The notes beneath the pieces were generated by a model, which saw only the letters and a list, made by a program, of their open reading frames with translations, did no database searches and was not told the DNA's origin. A program made the translations under genes and the position numbers. Positions 51,501-60,490 of a DNA stretch of 64,000 bases are shown one piece after another. Position 1 is the stretch's first letter. Every line of letters begins with the position of its first letter. The stretch comes from Bacteroidota bacterium (lineage in GTDB: Bacteria; Bacteroidota; Bacteroidia; Chitinophagales; LD1): assembly GCA_947475165.1 (NCBI GenBank), contig CANJLD010000015.1, positions 1 through 64,000 on the forward strand, given 5' to 3'.

Positions 51501-52436
51501 TTACTCCAGAATCATATCATCGCTATCCGGCTCTTCTTTCGGCTTGTTGAACATTTTAATGTTACCGGCAAACGAAACCAGATAAACTCCGCTGAAGATT
51601 AAAACCGCAGAAAGAATTTTTTCGAAAGTGATTTCATCCTTGCCTAACGAAATAGAAATGATGGTAGCGAGAATTGGTTGCAGATAAATGTATGCGCCTA
51701 CTACACTCGAATGTACTTCGCGCAGCGCAAGCATGTTTAGCAGGTAGGCGAGAAAAGTAGTGCAGATAATAATGAAGGCTACTGCAATCCAGGTTTGTGT
51801 AGAGAAGGTATACCATTCAATTTGGTTGAACTGTTGAACGCCCATTACAGTAACCGGTATTTGCCCGAAGAAGAAAACCCATTTCACCACCGTAAGCGGA
51901 TGATATTTTTTCATCAGCGGGCGAACGATTACCAGATAGATAGCGTACGAAGTGGCGTTGATGAGGATGAATAAATCGCCCAATAAAGTATCGCTGGAAA
52001 AATTGAATCCTCTTCCTGCAAGAATGACCAACGCACCGCTTAAACCCAGAACAAGTCCGAGTATTTTTTGCCAGGTTGCTTTTTCGTGGTTCAAGAAAAA
52101 TGAAATGACAAAAACAAGAATCGGAGTCATTATCATAATCAATGCGGCATTGATGGGTGTGGTAATGCTCAGTCCTGCAAAAAACATTTCCTGATTAATG
52201 ACTACGCCAAACATGCCGCACACCATCAGCAACAGAAAATCTTTCTTCTCTATTTTTTCATCTAACCAAAACCGGTGGAGAATGAAAAACAAAGTAGTAG
52301 TAATAGAAACGCGAATGAAAATGAAGCCAAAGGGCTTAATGAACTCCGGCATTACCAGTTTAGAAACTGTAAAGCCTGCTCCGTAAAACAGGTTGACAAT
52401 AAAAAGAAAAAGATGCGCGCGGAGAGACTTATTCAT
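51501..52436 (-). CDS. EamA (DMT superfamily) transporter
   Basis: An inner-membrane permease of 311 residues with two EamA repeats (about 5-140 and 150-290), ten hydrophobic segments in total. Typical texts are GVVINQEMFFAGLSITTPINAALIMIM and LREVHSSVVGAYIYLQPILATIIS. The substrate is unknown. The C-terminus is short and acidic (PKEEPDSDDMILE). It is a stand-alone gene in the same direction as its neighbours. Confidence 0.88.
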   Translation of the reverse strand: MNKSLRAHLFLFIVNLFYGAGFTVSKLVMPEFIKPFGFIFIRVSITTTLFFILHRFWLDEKIEKKDFLLLMVCGMFGVVINQEMFFAGLSITTPINAALIMIMTPILVFVISFFLNHEKATWQKILGLVLGLSGALVILAGRGFNFSSDTLLGDLFILINATSYAIYLVIVRPLMKKYHPLTVVKWVFFFGQIPVTVMGVQQFNQIEWYTFSTQTWIAVAFIIICTTFLAYLLNMLALREVHSSVVGAYIYLQPILATIISISLGKDEITFEKILSAVLIFSGVYLVSFAGNIKMFNKPKEEPDSDDMILE

Positions 52437-52494
52437 TCAGGCGCGAAGATGAAAAACTAAGCGTTCATTTATAGAGCAGGTTTTTGCAAAATAA

Positions 52495-52524
52495 AAACGG
52501 CTCCGATTAAAATCGAAGCCGTTT
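52495..52524 (-). terminator. Rho-independent terminator of acpP
   Basis: Stem aaacggct.cgatt/aatcg.agccgttt with T-run on the minus strand, 20 bp after the acpP stop. Confidence 0.8.
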
Positions 52525-52544
52525 ACTGTTCTATAAAAGAACTA

Positions 52545-52784
52545 TTACTTACTTACCGTTTTTTCAAGGTATTCGATGGCTTGCCCAACGGTGCCAATCG
52601 TTTCTGCCTGCTCGTCAGGAATAGAGAGATTGAATTCTTTTTCGAACTCCATAATCAACTCCACCGTATCTAACGAATCGGCACCTAAGTCGTTGGTAAA
52701 GCTTGCCTCAGGGGTAACCTGGCTTTCTTCCACACCCAACTTATCTACGATAATTTTTTTTACTCTTTCTGCGATGTTTGACAT
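52545..52784 (-). CDS. acpP: Acyl carrier protein
   Basis: Carries growing acyl chains in fatty-acid synthesis on a phosphopantetheine attached at the Ser of GADSLDTVE (about residue 38). It has 79 residues, strongly acidic, and the whole family length. It has a complete Bacteroidota promoter just upstream and a terminator after it, so it is a single-gene unit, although FabF/FabD are normally close; none are visible here. Confidence 0.96.
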   Translation of the reverse strand: MSNIAERVKKIIVDKLGVEESQVTPEASFTNDLGADSLDTVELIMEFEKEFNLSIPDEQAETIGTVGQAIEYLEKTVSK

Positions 52785-52808
52785 GTCTTTTTGGTTTTAA
52801 ATGTGGTG

Positions 52809-52839
52809 CGAAAGTAAAAACATCCCGCCCTTTGCCAAA
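52809..52839 (-). promoter_or_regulatory. acpP promoter (TTTG, 19 bp, TACTTTCG)
   Basis: On the minus strand TTTG (52839-52836) is followed after exactly 19 bp by TACTTTCG (52816-52809), a good Bacteroidota -33/-7 pair. The acpP ATG lies 24 nt beyond. Confidence 0.6.
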
Positions 52840-52873
52840 AAAATGTTTGGAACGTAAAAACCAGTGAATTCTA

Positions 52874-53458
52874 TCAGTTTCTCTCGCGATAAACAATATC
52901 AATTGCCAGCCCTGCAATTATTAAAAGAGCCATAATGTTGCTGTTTCCTTTTACCGATTCGTCAATACTTATCATGTAATTATCGGAGCTGGTAAAAAAT
53001 TCTTTGCCAATGCCCGACCATTTTTTTGTAACCACACCAAGTTGCTTGCCGGTTACATCTTTAAAGGTATAGTTCCAACTCAGAAACTCTCCGGTTACGT
53101 CAGCCAGTTTAGTATTGTCACTCGTGAATACATCAAACATACCTTTAAGGGAAAATACTTTGCTTTTGAAATAACCAATGCTGTTTCCGGAAGCATCTCG
53201 CACTTCAACTTTAGGTGCAAAGAACCCGGACTTCTTAATAGTGTAGATAATTTGCTGCGATGCGGCATCTTTAATTTCTACAGTAGTTCCAAAGAACTGC
53301 TTTTTAATAAGCAGACGTGAATATTTTTGTAAGGCACTAATATTTTCTTCTGCAATGGCAATGATGTTGTTGCTCTCCGGGTCATTAATAAAGTATTTGC
53401 TGGTAAGTTTAAATAGCGCAAATTCCTGTTTAATTAAATAGTTGGATTGGGTAAACAT
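52874..53458 (-). CDS. LURP-one/phospholipid-scramblase-like protein
   Basis: 194 residues from the ATG at 53458 (MFTQSNYLIKQEFALFKLT); the upstream extension to 53524 is hydrophobic and atypical. The body is a tubby-like beta barrel (ISALQKYSRLLIKKQFFG, GFFAPKVEVRDASGNSIGYFK, VTGEFLSWNYTFKDVTGKQL). The C-terminus has a hydrophobic helix (NIMALLIIAGLAIDIV). Such proteins are of the LOR/scramblase type with unknown substrates in bacteria. It stands alone, between acpP and the MFS gene. Confidence 0.75.
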   Translation of the reverse strand: MFTQSNYLIKQEFALFKLTSKYFINDPESNNIIAIAEENISALQKYSRLLIKKQFFGTTVEIKDAASQQIIYTIKKSGFFAPKVEVRDASGNSIGYFKSKVFSLKGMFDVFTSDNTKLADVTGEFLSWNYTFKDVTGKQLGVVTKKWSGIGKEFFTSSDNYMISIDESVKGNSNIMALLIIAGLAIDIVYRERN

Positions 53459-53673
53459 GGGTTTAAGTAGTTTGGTGAAGTTGCAATATATAAGAAACAT
53501 GAACTTGTGATGGAGAAAATGCAATACAATTCCAAGTCCTCCGTCTGCATGTTATTCCGTACCAGGTAACCGGCATGCATTAAAATATTTCAAAAAAGAG
53601 TTACCGGTGGCGCCATACATTTAACTTTAAAGGAAAAAATATTTCTTCTGAAAATAATTAGTCATTTTTTTAG

Positions 53674-54966
53674 TTAAGGATACTGCTCTGTATAGTCTAA
53701 ATCTTTTGCAAAAGTTTCTTTAGCTCTTGATATAGCCCAAAGCGAAAGCCCGAGGCAAAGCAAGCCAAGAATAAAAGCACTAAGAATGTTGCTGTGTAAA
53801 TGTGCCGTAAGAAACTGGAACAACAGAGTAATCAGCGGCACAGAGCCGCGAACAAAATTAGGTGTAGTGTTAGTTACGGTTGAGCGGATGTTTGTGCCGA
53901 ACTGCTCGGCAGCAATGGTTACAAAAATTGCCCAGTAGCCGGTGGCGCAACCCACAAAAAAACTAAGTATGTAAAAACCCTGCAGCGAAATTCCGGTGGC
54001 AAAAAACAGATAGTAAGTCATCAGCACTATGCTCAAGGCAAGGTAAATGAAAACCACTTTTCGTCTGCTGCGCAAAATCTGACTTATTAAGCCGCTGAAC
54101 ACATCGCCCACGCTTAAGCCGATATACGCATACATCAGTGCCGTGCCGTTTACTACTTTGCCTTGCACCTGTAAATCTTTCGCCCAAATTAATTCGCTGT
54201 TGGCCACAATTAAACCAATGAAATACCAGATAGGCAAACCAATTAGGATACAGTTGAGATATTTAAAGAACCGCTCTTTGTTGTTGAACAACATACGAAT
54301 GTCGCCCTTGCTTACTTCGCTCTGCTGAATGTTGCGGAACATTCCAGATTCTATAGTGCCCACGCGGAGAAGAAGAAGACAAAGCCCCATCACCCCACCA
54401 AGTATATAAGCCACCTGCCAGTTGGCAAAAGTGGCGTTGAAAATTCCACCGAGAAAATTTCCGAGTGCTTGCCCGTTTGCACCCACCAACGCAGCCGCTA
54501 CTGCACCAAGCGCACCGAACGAAACTATAATCATAGTTCCATAACCGCGTTTTTCTTTGCTCATGGTTTCGCTTACGAGTGTAATTCCTGCGCCCAACTC
54601 ACCGGCAAGACCAATGCCCGCAATTACACGCACAATAGCATACATGGGAACGGTAGTTACAAAGGCATTAATAATGTTAGCGGCAGAATAAAGAAGAATG
54701 GAACCGAATAAAACAGAGAGCCGTCCTTTCTTATCGCCCCAAACTCCCCAAAGCAAACCGCCCAGCACCATGCCCAGCATTTGCATATTGAAAAGAAAAA
54801 TGCCGGTGCTTTTTAAAACCTCGGGCGAGGCACCGGTCATTATCATTTCTAAGCTTTCTTTCTTTACTACATTAAAAAGAATGAGGTCGTAGATATCTAC
54901 AAAGTAACCGAGCGCGGCAATAACAATTATAAAGTAAGTAATGAAGGGGCTTTTCTTTTCGCTCAT
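53674..54966 (-). CDS. Major facilitator superfamily transporter
   Basis: An inner-membrane transporter of 430 residues with 12 hydrophobic segments. It has the sugar-porter-like loop motif WGVWGDKKGRLSVL (about 70-84) and GLAGELGAGITLVSE in TM4. The sequence resembles sialate- or sugar-type MFS permeases. The start overlaps the ctaA stop by 4 bp (ATGA), which implies co-translation with heme A synthase; why is not obvious. The substrate is unknown. Confidence 0.87.
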   Translation of the reverse strand: MSEKKSPFITYFIIVIAALGYFVDIYDLILFNVVKKESLEMIMTGASPEVLKSTGIFLFNMQMLGMVLGGLLWGVWGDKKGRLSVLFGSILLYSAANIINAFVTTVPMYAIVRVIAGIGLAGELGAGITLVSETMSKEKRGYGTMIIVSFGALGAVAAALVGANGQALGNFLGGIFNATFANWQVAYILGGVMGLCLLLLRVGTIESGMFRNIQQSEVSKGDIRMLFNNKERFFKYLNCILIGLPIWYFIGLIVANSELIWAKDLQVQGKVVNGTALMYAYIGLSVGDVFSGLISQILRSRRKVVFIYLALSIVLMTYYLFFATGISLQGFYILSFFVGCATGYWAIFVTIAAEQFGTNIRSTVTNTTPNFVRGSVPLITLLFQFLTAHLHSNILSAFILGLLCLGLSLWAISRAKETFAKDLDYTEQYP

Positions 54967-56030
54967 GAATTTGTTTTCTCAACTTTCGATTGAAGATGAA
55001 AAATAACAAAAACAGTTACTGCAATTAAAAGCATGGCACCTGCCTGATGAAGCACTCCATAAAACACCGGAATTTTTCCTAGACAGTTCAGCACGGTAAG
55101 TATTCCAATAACCGCTTGCAGCAAAACAATAACCGGAAACAGATTTAAACCGAGTTTGAAATATTTATCGGATGTAATGTCTCTGCTCTTGAAAAAGAAA
55201 ACTGCCACAAGAATCACAAGAGTGTAAGCCGTGAACCGGTGCGCAAACTGAATGAATGTTCTGCCCCAAAAATCTTGCGCATTGTAATTCACAAAACCAA
55301 CGGTGGTTGCTTTTTCAGTAAACAAGGCAGATGGAATTATTTCTCCGTTCATATCAGGCCAGGTGGGATAGGCTAAGCCTGCTTTCATTCCTGATACAAT
55401 TCCTCCGAGAAAGATTTGGAGGAAGAGAAGGATGAGAATTGCGTAAGCGAGATTGACGATTGACGATTGACAATTGACGATAGAGTAGTTGGGCTTATAA
55501 ACAGAAAGTGTCATGTATATCAAATACGCAAACAAACTTAGCGCGAGAATTAAATGTATGGACAGATGAACCGGTGGAACAAACATACCGGTGAGTCCGA
55601 TCTTTACCATTATCCAACCATACACACCAATCAATCCGCCCCACAAGAGCAGCACACCAATTTTGCGGAAGAAGTTTTTGTCGATCCATCCCTTCAAAAC
55701 AAAAAACGCGAATGGAATAATGAATACAAAACCCATAAAGCGCGCCCAGAACCGATGAAAATATTCCCAAAAGAAAATCCATTTAAACTCACTCAACTCC
55801 ATTCCTTCATTAATGGTTTTGTATTGCACTTTCTGTTTGTAGAGTTCAAACTCGGCATTCCATTCTGTTTCGTTGAGCGGGGGAACAATTCCCTTAAGCG
55901 GCTTCCATTGCGTGATGGATAAACCCGATTCGGTTAAGCGCGTAACACCTCCAACAATCACTTGAAAAAAAACCATGACACAGCCAATCAATAACCAGGA
56001 GCCGACAACTTTACGCGCGAGAGGAGACAT
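54963..56030 (-). CDS. ctaA: Heme A synthase (COX15/CtaA)
   Basis: Oxidises heme O to heme A for cytochrome aa3 oxidases, in the inner membrane. It has 355 residues from the ATG at 56030 (MSPLARKVVGSW). The longer frame to 56117 runs through the terminator of the upstream gene and is rejected. Typical texts are GGVTRLTESGLSITQWKPLKG, FEYxHR-type EYFHRFWAR, FAHRFTAYTL and HQAGAML (heme His). Eight hydrophobic segments are visible. The loop near residue 200 (SIVNCQSSIVN) is encoded by a 7-bp repeat. A 7-bp array also precedes the start. Confidence 0.92.
   Translation of the reverse strand: MSPLARKVVGSWLLIGCVMVFFQVIVGGVTRLTESGLSITQWKPLKGIVPPLNETEWNAEFELYKQKVQYKTINEGMELSEFKWIFFWEYFHRFWARFMGFVFIIPFAFFVLKGWIDKNFFRKIGVLLLWGGLIGVYGWIMVKIGLTGMFVPPVHLSIHLILALSLFAYLIYMTLSVYKPNYSIVNCQSSIVNLAYAILILLFLQIFLGGIVSGMKAGLAYPTWPDMNGEIIPSALFTEKATTVGFVNYNAQDFWGRTFIQFAHRFTAYTLVILVAVFFFKSRDITSDKYFKLGLNLFPVIVLLQAVIGILTVLNCLGKIPVFYGVLHQAGAMLLIAVTVFVIFHLQSKVEKTNS
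55451..55478. repeat. 7-bp tandem repeat inside ctaA
   Basis: Four units gattgac, gattgac, gattgac, aattgac in the reading frame of ctaA, encoding SIVNCQSSIVN in an inter-helix loop. A change by one unit (7 bp) shifts the frame. Confidence 0.75.
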
Positions 56031-56033
56031 AAT

Positions 56034-56077
56034 ACCAATTTGAGAATGTGCGAATGTGATAATTAGCGAATGAAATA
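56034..56077. repeat. 7-bp tandem repeat directly before ctaA
   Basis: On the minus strand the units tcattcg, ctaatta, tcacatt, cgcacat, tctcaaa and ttggtat lead into the ctaA ATG. Confidence 0.5.
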
Positions 56078-56085
56078 CAAAAAGA

Positions 56086-56115
56086 AAAGCCGTTCCAAAA
56101 TATGGAACGGCTTTC
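56086..56115 (-). terminator. Rho-independent terminator of the GDSL hydrolase gene
   Basis: Stem aaagccgttcca/tggaacggcttt with T-run on the minus strand, 21 bp after the gene's stop. Confidence 0.85.
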
Positions 56116-56135
56116 AAAATCTCGTTTATATGTAA

Positions 56136-57773
56136 TTAGTCTTTAAATACTCTTTGTGAAACCTTTCCGTTTTTGGTAGTAATGTTCAATAAATACATAC
56201 CGGTAGAAAGCGAAGAAATATCAATAGTGTTTTGTTGCATTTGCGGTTGCAGAACAACTGCGCCCAGCAGGTTGATTACCTCTAAATGCGTAATCGTTTC
56301 GCCTTCTGTTTCAATCATCAATTTGCCTGTTGTTGGATTAGGGTAGATGTTAAATGGCTTAGCCTCACTGCTTTCATTAATGCCAGATGGTGTTTGTCCG
56401 TAAACAAGATTCAACACCGGTGCAAACTCAGGGTTAGTGGCATCGTAGAATTCTGTTTTGCCCGAAGTACCGCCTGGCGAAGAAACAATGAACTGTGTAG
56501 GCGTAGCATTGTTTATTTGCGCAAGAATAGAAACCGGTAAGTCTAAACGAATCCAATCGCCATTGGCAGAGTTGGAACCAAATAAACATGGAGTGCCGTT
56601 CGCGTCACCTGCTGCGCTAAAATCTGCGGCTTCAACATTTACTGTAGTTCCGAAGTTTCCGTTTTTCACTTTCACTTCTAAAGTTCCGTTGATAGGGTTA
56701 GTTCCGGTTAATGCTTTTCTTCTTAAAAACAAACTCGCCTTCTTTAAAGTAGTATCTGCCATAGCCGTGGTGTTAAACGAAAGCACGGTAGCAAAACTTT
56801 CACCGCTTGTGGTTCCAATATAAGGAGTAGCCGAAACAGTTCCGGTAGAAGAAACCGAACCTGTTTGAGTTGAGTCAGACAATAAATACAAATCGTCCAT
56901 CAAAAACTTGTGGTAAAATTTTTGGGTTTGGTACGACACTAAATCTTTGTAACCCTGTGTAGAAAGGTGGAAGCAATCTTTAAAGAAAATATAATCGCGC
57001 ATGGTTGTTTGCGGAGATGGATAGTTAGGGTCGCCCAAAGGCATAGGAACAGAAAGCGGTGCATAGGTGCCTCCCGGTGCTACTTCCAAAGGAGTAAGCT
57101 GCCCACGAAGATATTGCATCAAACCATTTGCCTCTATATACTCCACTTGCGGGTCGTTGGCAGCATAAGTTGACATCTGTGCCGACTGGTTGTTTTGAAG
57201 CGTATTCAACTGCAAAGCGGTAGGAAATTCCATTCCTTCCCAAGTATTATAAAACTGATTAGCAGAGCCTACTCCACTGGCTCCGTCAATTACTTCCTGA
57301 AAATTAGTATACACATAACCGCTCCATAAAACATGGATGCCCGGCTTACACGATTTGATAAACCGTATAATAGAATCAAGCCGTTCGAAAACAGCATCTC
57401 TTAAAGTATCTGTTTGCCCTTGTGTCATGCTCACCTTCCAATCGCCCAAAAAATCGTTTCCGCCTATACTTAAGTGAACCACTTCAATAGAAGGATTCGC
57501 ATTAAGTTGATTTTGAATTTCATTTTGAACCGAAGCTTTCATGACGTCATCGGTCTGGGCTCCGTTTACGGCAAGCGTAGCGTTAGATATAAACTTGTAA
57601 TTAGAAAAACCCCAGGTTTTAAAAACACTGTTAATGGTAGATTCGGTGTTCATGAAAAACGCCCAGCTATCACCCACCAAAAGAACCTTGGGTTGATTAG
57701 TTTCGGAACACTGCGAAAAAGATTGTGTAATGAAAAAACAGAGAGCGATTGTAAGAGGTAAAATTCTGTTCAT
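56136..57773 (-). CDS. Secreted SGNH/GDSL hydrolase with T9SS domain
   Basis: The 545-residue protein has a signal peptide (to about 20) and an SGNH esterase domain (about 28-295). That domain has block I VLLVGDSWAF (Ser nucleophile), block III SIGGNDFLGDW (Asn) and block V DCFHLSTQGY (Asp, His). About 300-460 is a beta domain of DNRLRE type (LKKASLFLRRKALTG). The type A T9SS domain closes it (FNIYPNPTTGK, TGMYLLNITTKNGK). All catalytic residues are present. It probably acts on surface or secreted esters such as polysaccharide acetates. It is monocistronic. Confidence 0.9.
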   Translation of the reverse strand: MNRILPLTIALCFFITQSFSQCSETNQPKVLLVGDSWAFFMNTESTINSVFKTWGFSNYKFISNATLAVNGAQTDDVMKASVQNEIQNQLNANPSIEVVHLSIGGNDFLGDWKVSMTQGQTDTLRDAVFERLDSIIRFIKSCKPGIHVLWSGYVYTNFQEVIDGASGVGSANQFYNTWEGMEFPTALQLNTLQNNQSAQMSTYAANDPQVEYIEANGLMQYLRGQLTPLEVAPGGTYAPLSVPMPLGDPNYPSPQTTMRDYIFFKDCFHLSTQGYKDLVSYQTQKFYHKFLMDDLYLLSDSTQTGSVSSTGTVSATPYIGTTSGESFATVLSFNTTAMADTTLKKASLFLRRKALTGTNPINGTLEVKVKNGNFGTTVNVEAADFSAAGDANGTPCLFGSNSANGDWIRLDLPVSILAQINNATPTQFIVSSPGGTSGKTEFYDATNPEFAPVLNLVYGQTPSGINESSEAKPFNIYPNPTTGKLMIETEGETITHLEVINLLGAVVLQPQMQQNTIDISSLSTGMYLLNITTKNGKVSQRVFKD

Positions 57774-57864
57774 AATGATTGTTTAATTGTTTCATAACAA
57801 ACTTAACTATTTCGGTGGATGGTGAAAATATTTTATTGCCATCAACCGTGTTCCGTTAAACCGC

Positions 57865-57903
57865 ACAAAAAAAACAGCGCAGAAGAATCTTCTGCGCTGT
57901 TTC
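57865..57903 (-). terminator. Rho-independent terminator of the alpha/beta hydrolase gene
   Basis: Stem acagcgcagaaga/tcttctgcgctgt with T-run on the minus strand, 23 bp after the gene's stop. Confidence 0.85.
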
Positions 57904-57925
57904 ATAAATCGGGTTAATTCAGTTC

Positions 57926-59407
57926 TTACTTCTCAATAGCTACTTTGCGGGTAGCCGTTGCTCCATCAGTAAGTTTAATGGTAATAAGATAAATGCCGGT
58001 AGTCATACCTGTTACATCTATCGATTTTGTATTTGCATTTACTCCGGTAATTTCTTTCGTCATTCTACCTGTAACATCATACATACGAATGTTTGAAATA
58101 GGATATTGGTTTGAACTTACAGAAACGTTCAGTTCAGAAGATGCCGGATTTGGATATACCTGCAATGCTGCGTTAGCACCAATTTCATTAATGCCGGTTG
58201 GCCCAACATAAGCTGAGTTAATTAACAATTTATATAAGCGCGGTGACACATAGCCCATGATAGTATCTACGTATTTATTTCCGCTGGTGATAGATGAACC
58301 CGGATTGAGGTTCAACATAGCTGCTGAATTATTGTAGCAGGTAGTATCATACCAGTTCCACGGTTCAAATTTACGACCGTAGAAAGGATAAAGACCTTCG
58401 ATAGAAGTGGTTTGTTGAAGAAGGCTGTTTTGATTTGGAGGACCTTGGTCGAAGTTGTTCGGTTTGAATACATCGTTGTTTCCTTTTGCATCTACATATG
58501 GCATAAAATCACCGGGACCGCTTACTTCAATTACCGGCTGACCAGTAGAAGTATTTACAATACCCGTGTTATATTTTGTGCTCGATTCGTTTACACCGTG
58601 AAAAGCAAGAATCGGAGTTTCGCCCGGCTGAATCCATGAAGTGTCGCCCACTGCACCGCCTAACGAAAGCACACACTGGAAGCGCGAAGAAATACCAGGA
58701 TAATTATCGTGGTTTTGGAAACCACCAAAGCCATCAAAATCGCCCAAAGTATCTTGCTTAATAAACGGACCGTTTACATCTACAAATTTGATAGAGTTAA
58801 CTTCAGAAGGGTCGTTCAAAGAACTTGCCGCTAAGGCTACATATGCACCTGAGTTGGTTCCGCCAATTACAATCTTACCGGTATCAATACCGTACGAGTT
58901 GCTGTTGTTAGCGTAATCGTTTTTGAAATAGCGCACCAACGTTTTAGCATCCTGCATGGCGCGGTAAACGGCTTGGATAATTGTTTTGGTACGGGTTATC
59001 TGGTCGCTCGAAGTTGCACTCCAGCCTAGGCGGTAATCGAACGAAACGGCTACATAACCTCTGCGCGCAAAACGCTTGCACATTTCTACTGTTGATGAAT
59101 CGGTTCTTCCGCTAAAGCACAGACCGATTAAGGCATGTGTAAGTGCTTCGGGTAAGAAAGAGCCGTTGTGCGAAAGAAAAATAACAGGGCGGTTAGTTGC
59201 CGTGTCGCCTACCGGACGGTAAACATCCATTACAAGCGGTTTAAGAGTGGCAAAGCCGGAAAAGAATTCGTAGTTCTGGCCGTAAGTAATTCCGGTGTCT
59301 ACTTGCACATCGGTAAATACTTCATTTAAGTATCTTACCTGTGCTTGTGTGGTAACAGCACCCATCAGGAGAGCTACCAAGAACATAGTTTGTAAAAATT
59401 TTTTCAT
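57926..59407 (-). CDS. Secreted alpha/beta hydrolase fold protein with T9SS domain (nucleophile altered)
   Basis: The 493-residue protein has a signal peptide (ending TQAQ). Its carboxylesterase-like fold (about 45-400) contains LVMDVYRP, FLSHNGSFLP, RGYVAVSFDYRLGW, and RAMQDAKTLVRYFKNDY before the nucleophile elbow. The elbow reads IVIGGTNSGAYVAL, in which the expected GxSxG is GTNSG: Asn185 is at the Ser position. It ends with a type A T9SS domain (LQVYPNPASSELN, TGIYLITIKLTDG). The fold is evident, but catalysis by the usual serine is doubtful. Confidence 0.87.
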   Translation of the reverse strand: MKKFLQTMFLVALLMGAVTTQAQVRYLNEVFTDVQVDTGITYGQNYEFFSGFATLKPLVMDVYRPVGDTATNRPVIFLSHNGSFLPEALTHALIGLCFSGRTDSSTVEMCKRFARRGYVAVSFDYRLGWSATSSDQITRTKTIIQAVYRAMQDAKTLVRYFKNDYANNSNSYGIDTGKIVIGGTNSGAYVALAASSLNDPSEVNSIKFVDVNGPFIKQDTLGDFDGFGGFQNHDNYPGISSRFQCVLSLGGAVGDTSWIQPGETPILAFHGVNESSTKYNTGIVNTSTGQPVIEVSGPGDFMPYVDAKGNNDVFKPNNFDQGPPNQNSLLQQTTSIEGLYPFYGRKFEPWNWYDTTCYNNSAAMLNLNPGSSITSGNKYVDTIMGYVSPRLYKLLINSAYVGPTGINEIGANAALQVYPNPASSELNVSVSSNQYPISNIRMYDVTGRMTKEITGVNANTKSIDVTGMTTGIYLITIKLTDGATATRKVAIEK

Positions 59408-59510
59408 GTGTAATTTGTTTTGGTTTAGGAGTGTGAAGTAAACATTATTTGCGCTAAGTGCAAAGCGTAAGTGCAGGGACTAAATAGATATGCCGTTTCT
59501 ATACTGCTTT

Positions 59511-60383
59511 TTAATTCCGCGTATCACTTCCCCAATTCAGTTTAGTCTTAAGGGCTGTGAGAAAACTCTGGTCGGTCAAGCGCACAATATTGGCGTGGAA
59601 AGGAGCTTTCTTAACCGCTAATTGAAAAGTAGAATCAATGGCTTTGTGCCGTGCATCAAGGGTGCAGAGGAAACTATCTCCCCGTCCGGTTACTTCAAAT
59701 GAAAGTATCGCATCATCATTCACCAACATAGGGCGCACGTTTAAGTTGTGCGGTGCCACCGGTGTAATTACAAAGTTGTTCGATGTTGGATAAATAATTG
59801 GTCCGCCACAACTGAGCGAATAGCCGGTGCTGCCGGTGGGTGTGGCAATAATTAAACCATCTGCCCAATAAGTGTTCAGTAGTTCGCCATTCAGGTAAGC
59901 GTTTACGGTAATCATACTGCTCTGGTCTCTTCGCTGAATGGTCATATCGTTCAGTGCAATGCTGTCTTCAAACAATGGCTTATTGGTTTGCAGTTGAATG
60001 AGCGTGCGCTTGTCAATCATGTAGCTGCCTTTTTCAATAGCATCTACAGCAGCGTGAATTTGGTCTTTCCCTAAACTTGCCAAAAAGCCCAACCGACCAA
60101 AGTTGATACCGAGAATAGGAATCTCGCTTTCCTGAATCATTACTACCGCATCCAGAATAGTTCCGTCACCGCCCATGCTGAACACTACATCAGTATCTTT
60201 CTTAATGTCATTAAAATTAGAAAACGTATCGGCATCGGCTTTCAAATCCATTTCGTCTCTCATCATCTGGAGAAAATTTTTCTCCACCACATACTTCATT
60301 TTTTTCTTTTCCAGATAATCGAATAATGCTTGTGCATGAGCTGCATTATTTTTGTTGAAGGTCTTTCCGAAAATGGCAATCAT
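59511..60383 (-). CDS. nadK: NAD kinase
   Basis: Phosphorylates NAD to NADP in the cytoplasm. It has 290 residues, normal length. The family GGDGTIL motif (FSMGGDGTILDAV, about 73-80), NFGRLGFLA and the C-terminal TPTGSTGYSLSCGGPII are all present. The start is well defined by TATCTTAG, CCCC, ATG. A 7-bp array overlaps the start region on the upstream side. Confidence 0.95.
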   Translation of the reverse strand: MIAIFGKTFNKNNAAHAQALFDYLEKKKMKYVVEKNFLQMMRDEMDLKADADTFSNFNDIKKDTDVVFSMGGDGTILDAVVMIQESEIPILGINFGRLGFLASLGKDQIHAAVDAIEKGSYMIDKRTLIQLQTNKPLFEDSIALNDMTIQRRDQSSMITVNAYLNGELLNTYWADGLIIATPTGSTGYSLSCGGPIIYPTSNNFVITPVAPHNLNVRPMLVNDDAILSFEVTGRGDSFLCTLDARHKAIDSTFQLAVKKAPFHANIVRLTDQSFLTALKTKLNWGSDTRN

Positions 60384-60387
60384 GGGG

Positions 60388-60395
60388 CTAAGATA
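60388..60395 (-). promoter_or_regulatory. Possible -7 box immediately before nadK
   Basis: TATCTTAG followed by CCCC and the ATG, with the same spacing as at rsmA and yicC; the last two bases differ from TAnnTTCG. Confidence 0.35.
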
Positions 60396-60427
60396 ATAGT
60401 GAATGGTTAATAGTGAATAGTAATACC
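60393..60427. repeat. 7-bp tandem repeat upstream of nadK
   Basis: Units ataatag, tgaatgg, ttaatag, tgaatag, taatacc. Confidence 0.65.
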
Positions 60428-60455
60428 AAATGCTGCTCTTCTCGTTTTGTATTTT

Positions 60456-60490
60456 AATCTAAAATCAGCAATCTAAAATCTAAAATTTTA
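60456..60490. repeat. 7-bp tandem repeat at the stop of the DUF5686 gene
   Basis: Units aatctaa, aatcagc, aatctaa, aatctaa, aatttta; the last contains the reverse complement of the stop codon (60488-60490). Confidence 0.65.

Noticed and set aside
56031-56117. Upstream start for ctaA giving 384 residues
   Set aside because: The extension runs through the terminator of the upstream GDSL gene and a heptamer array; the family begins at the ATG of 56030.
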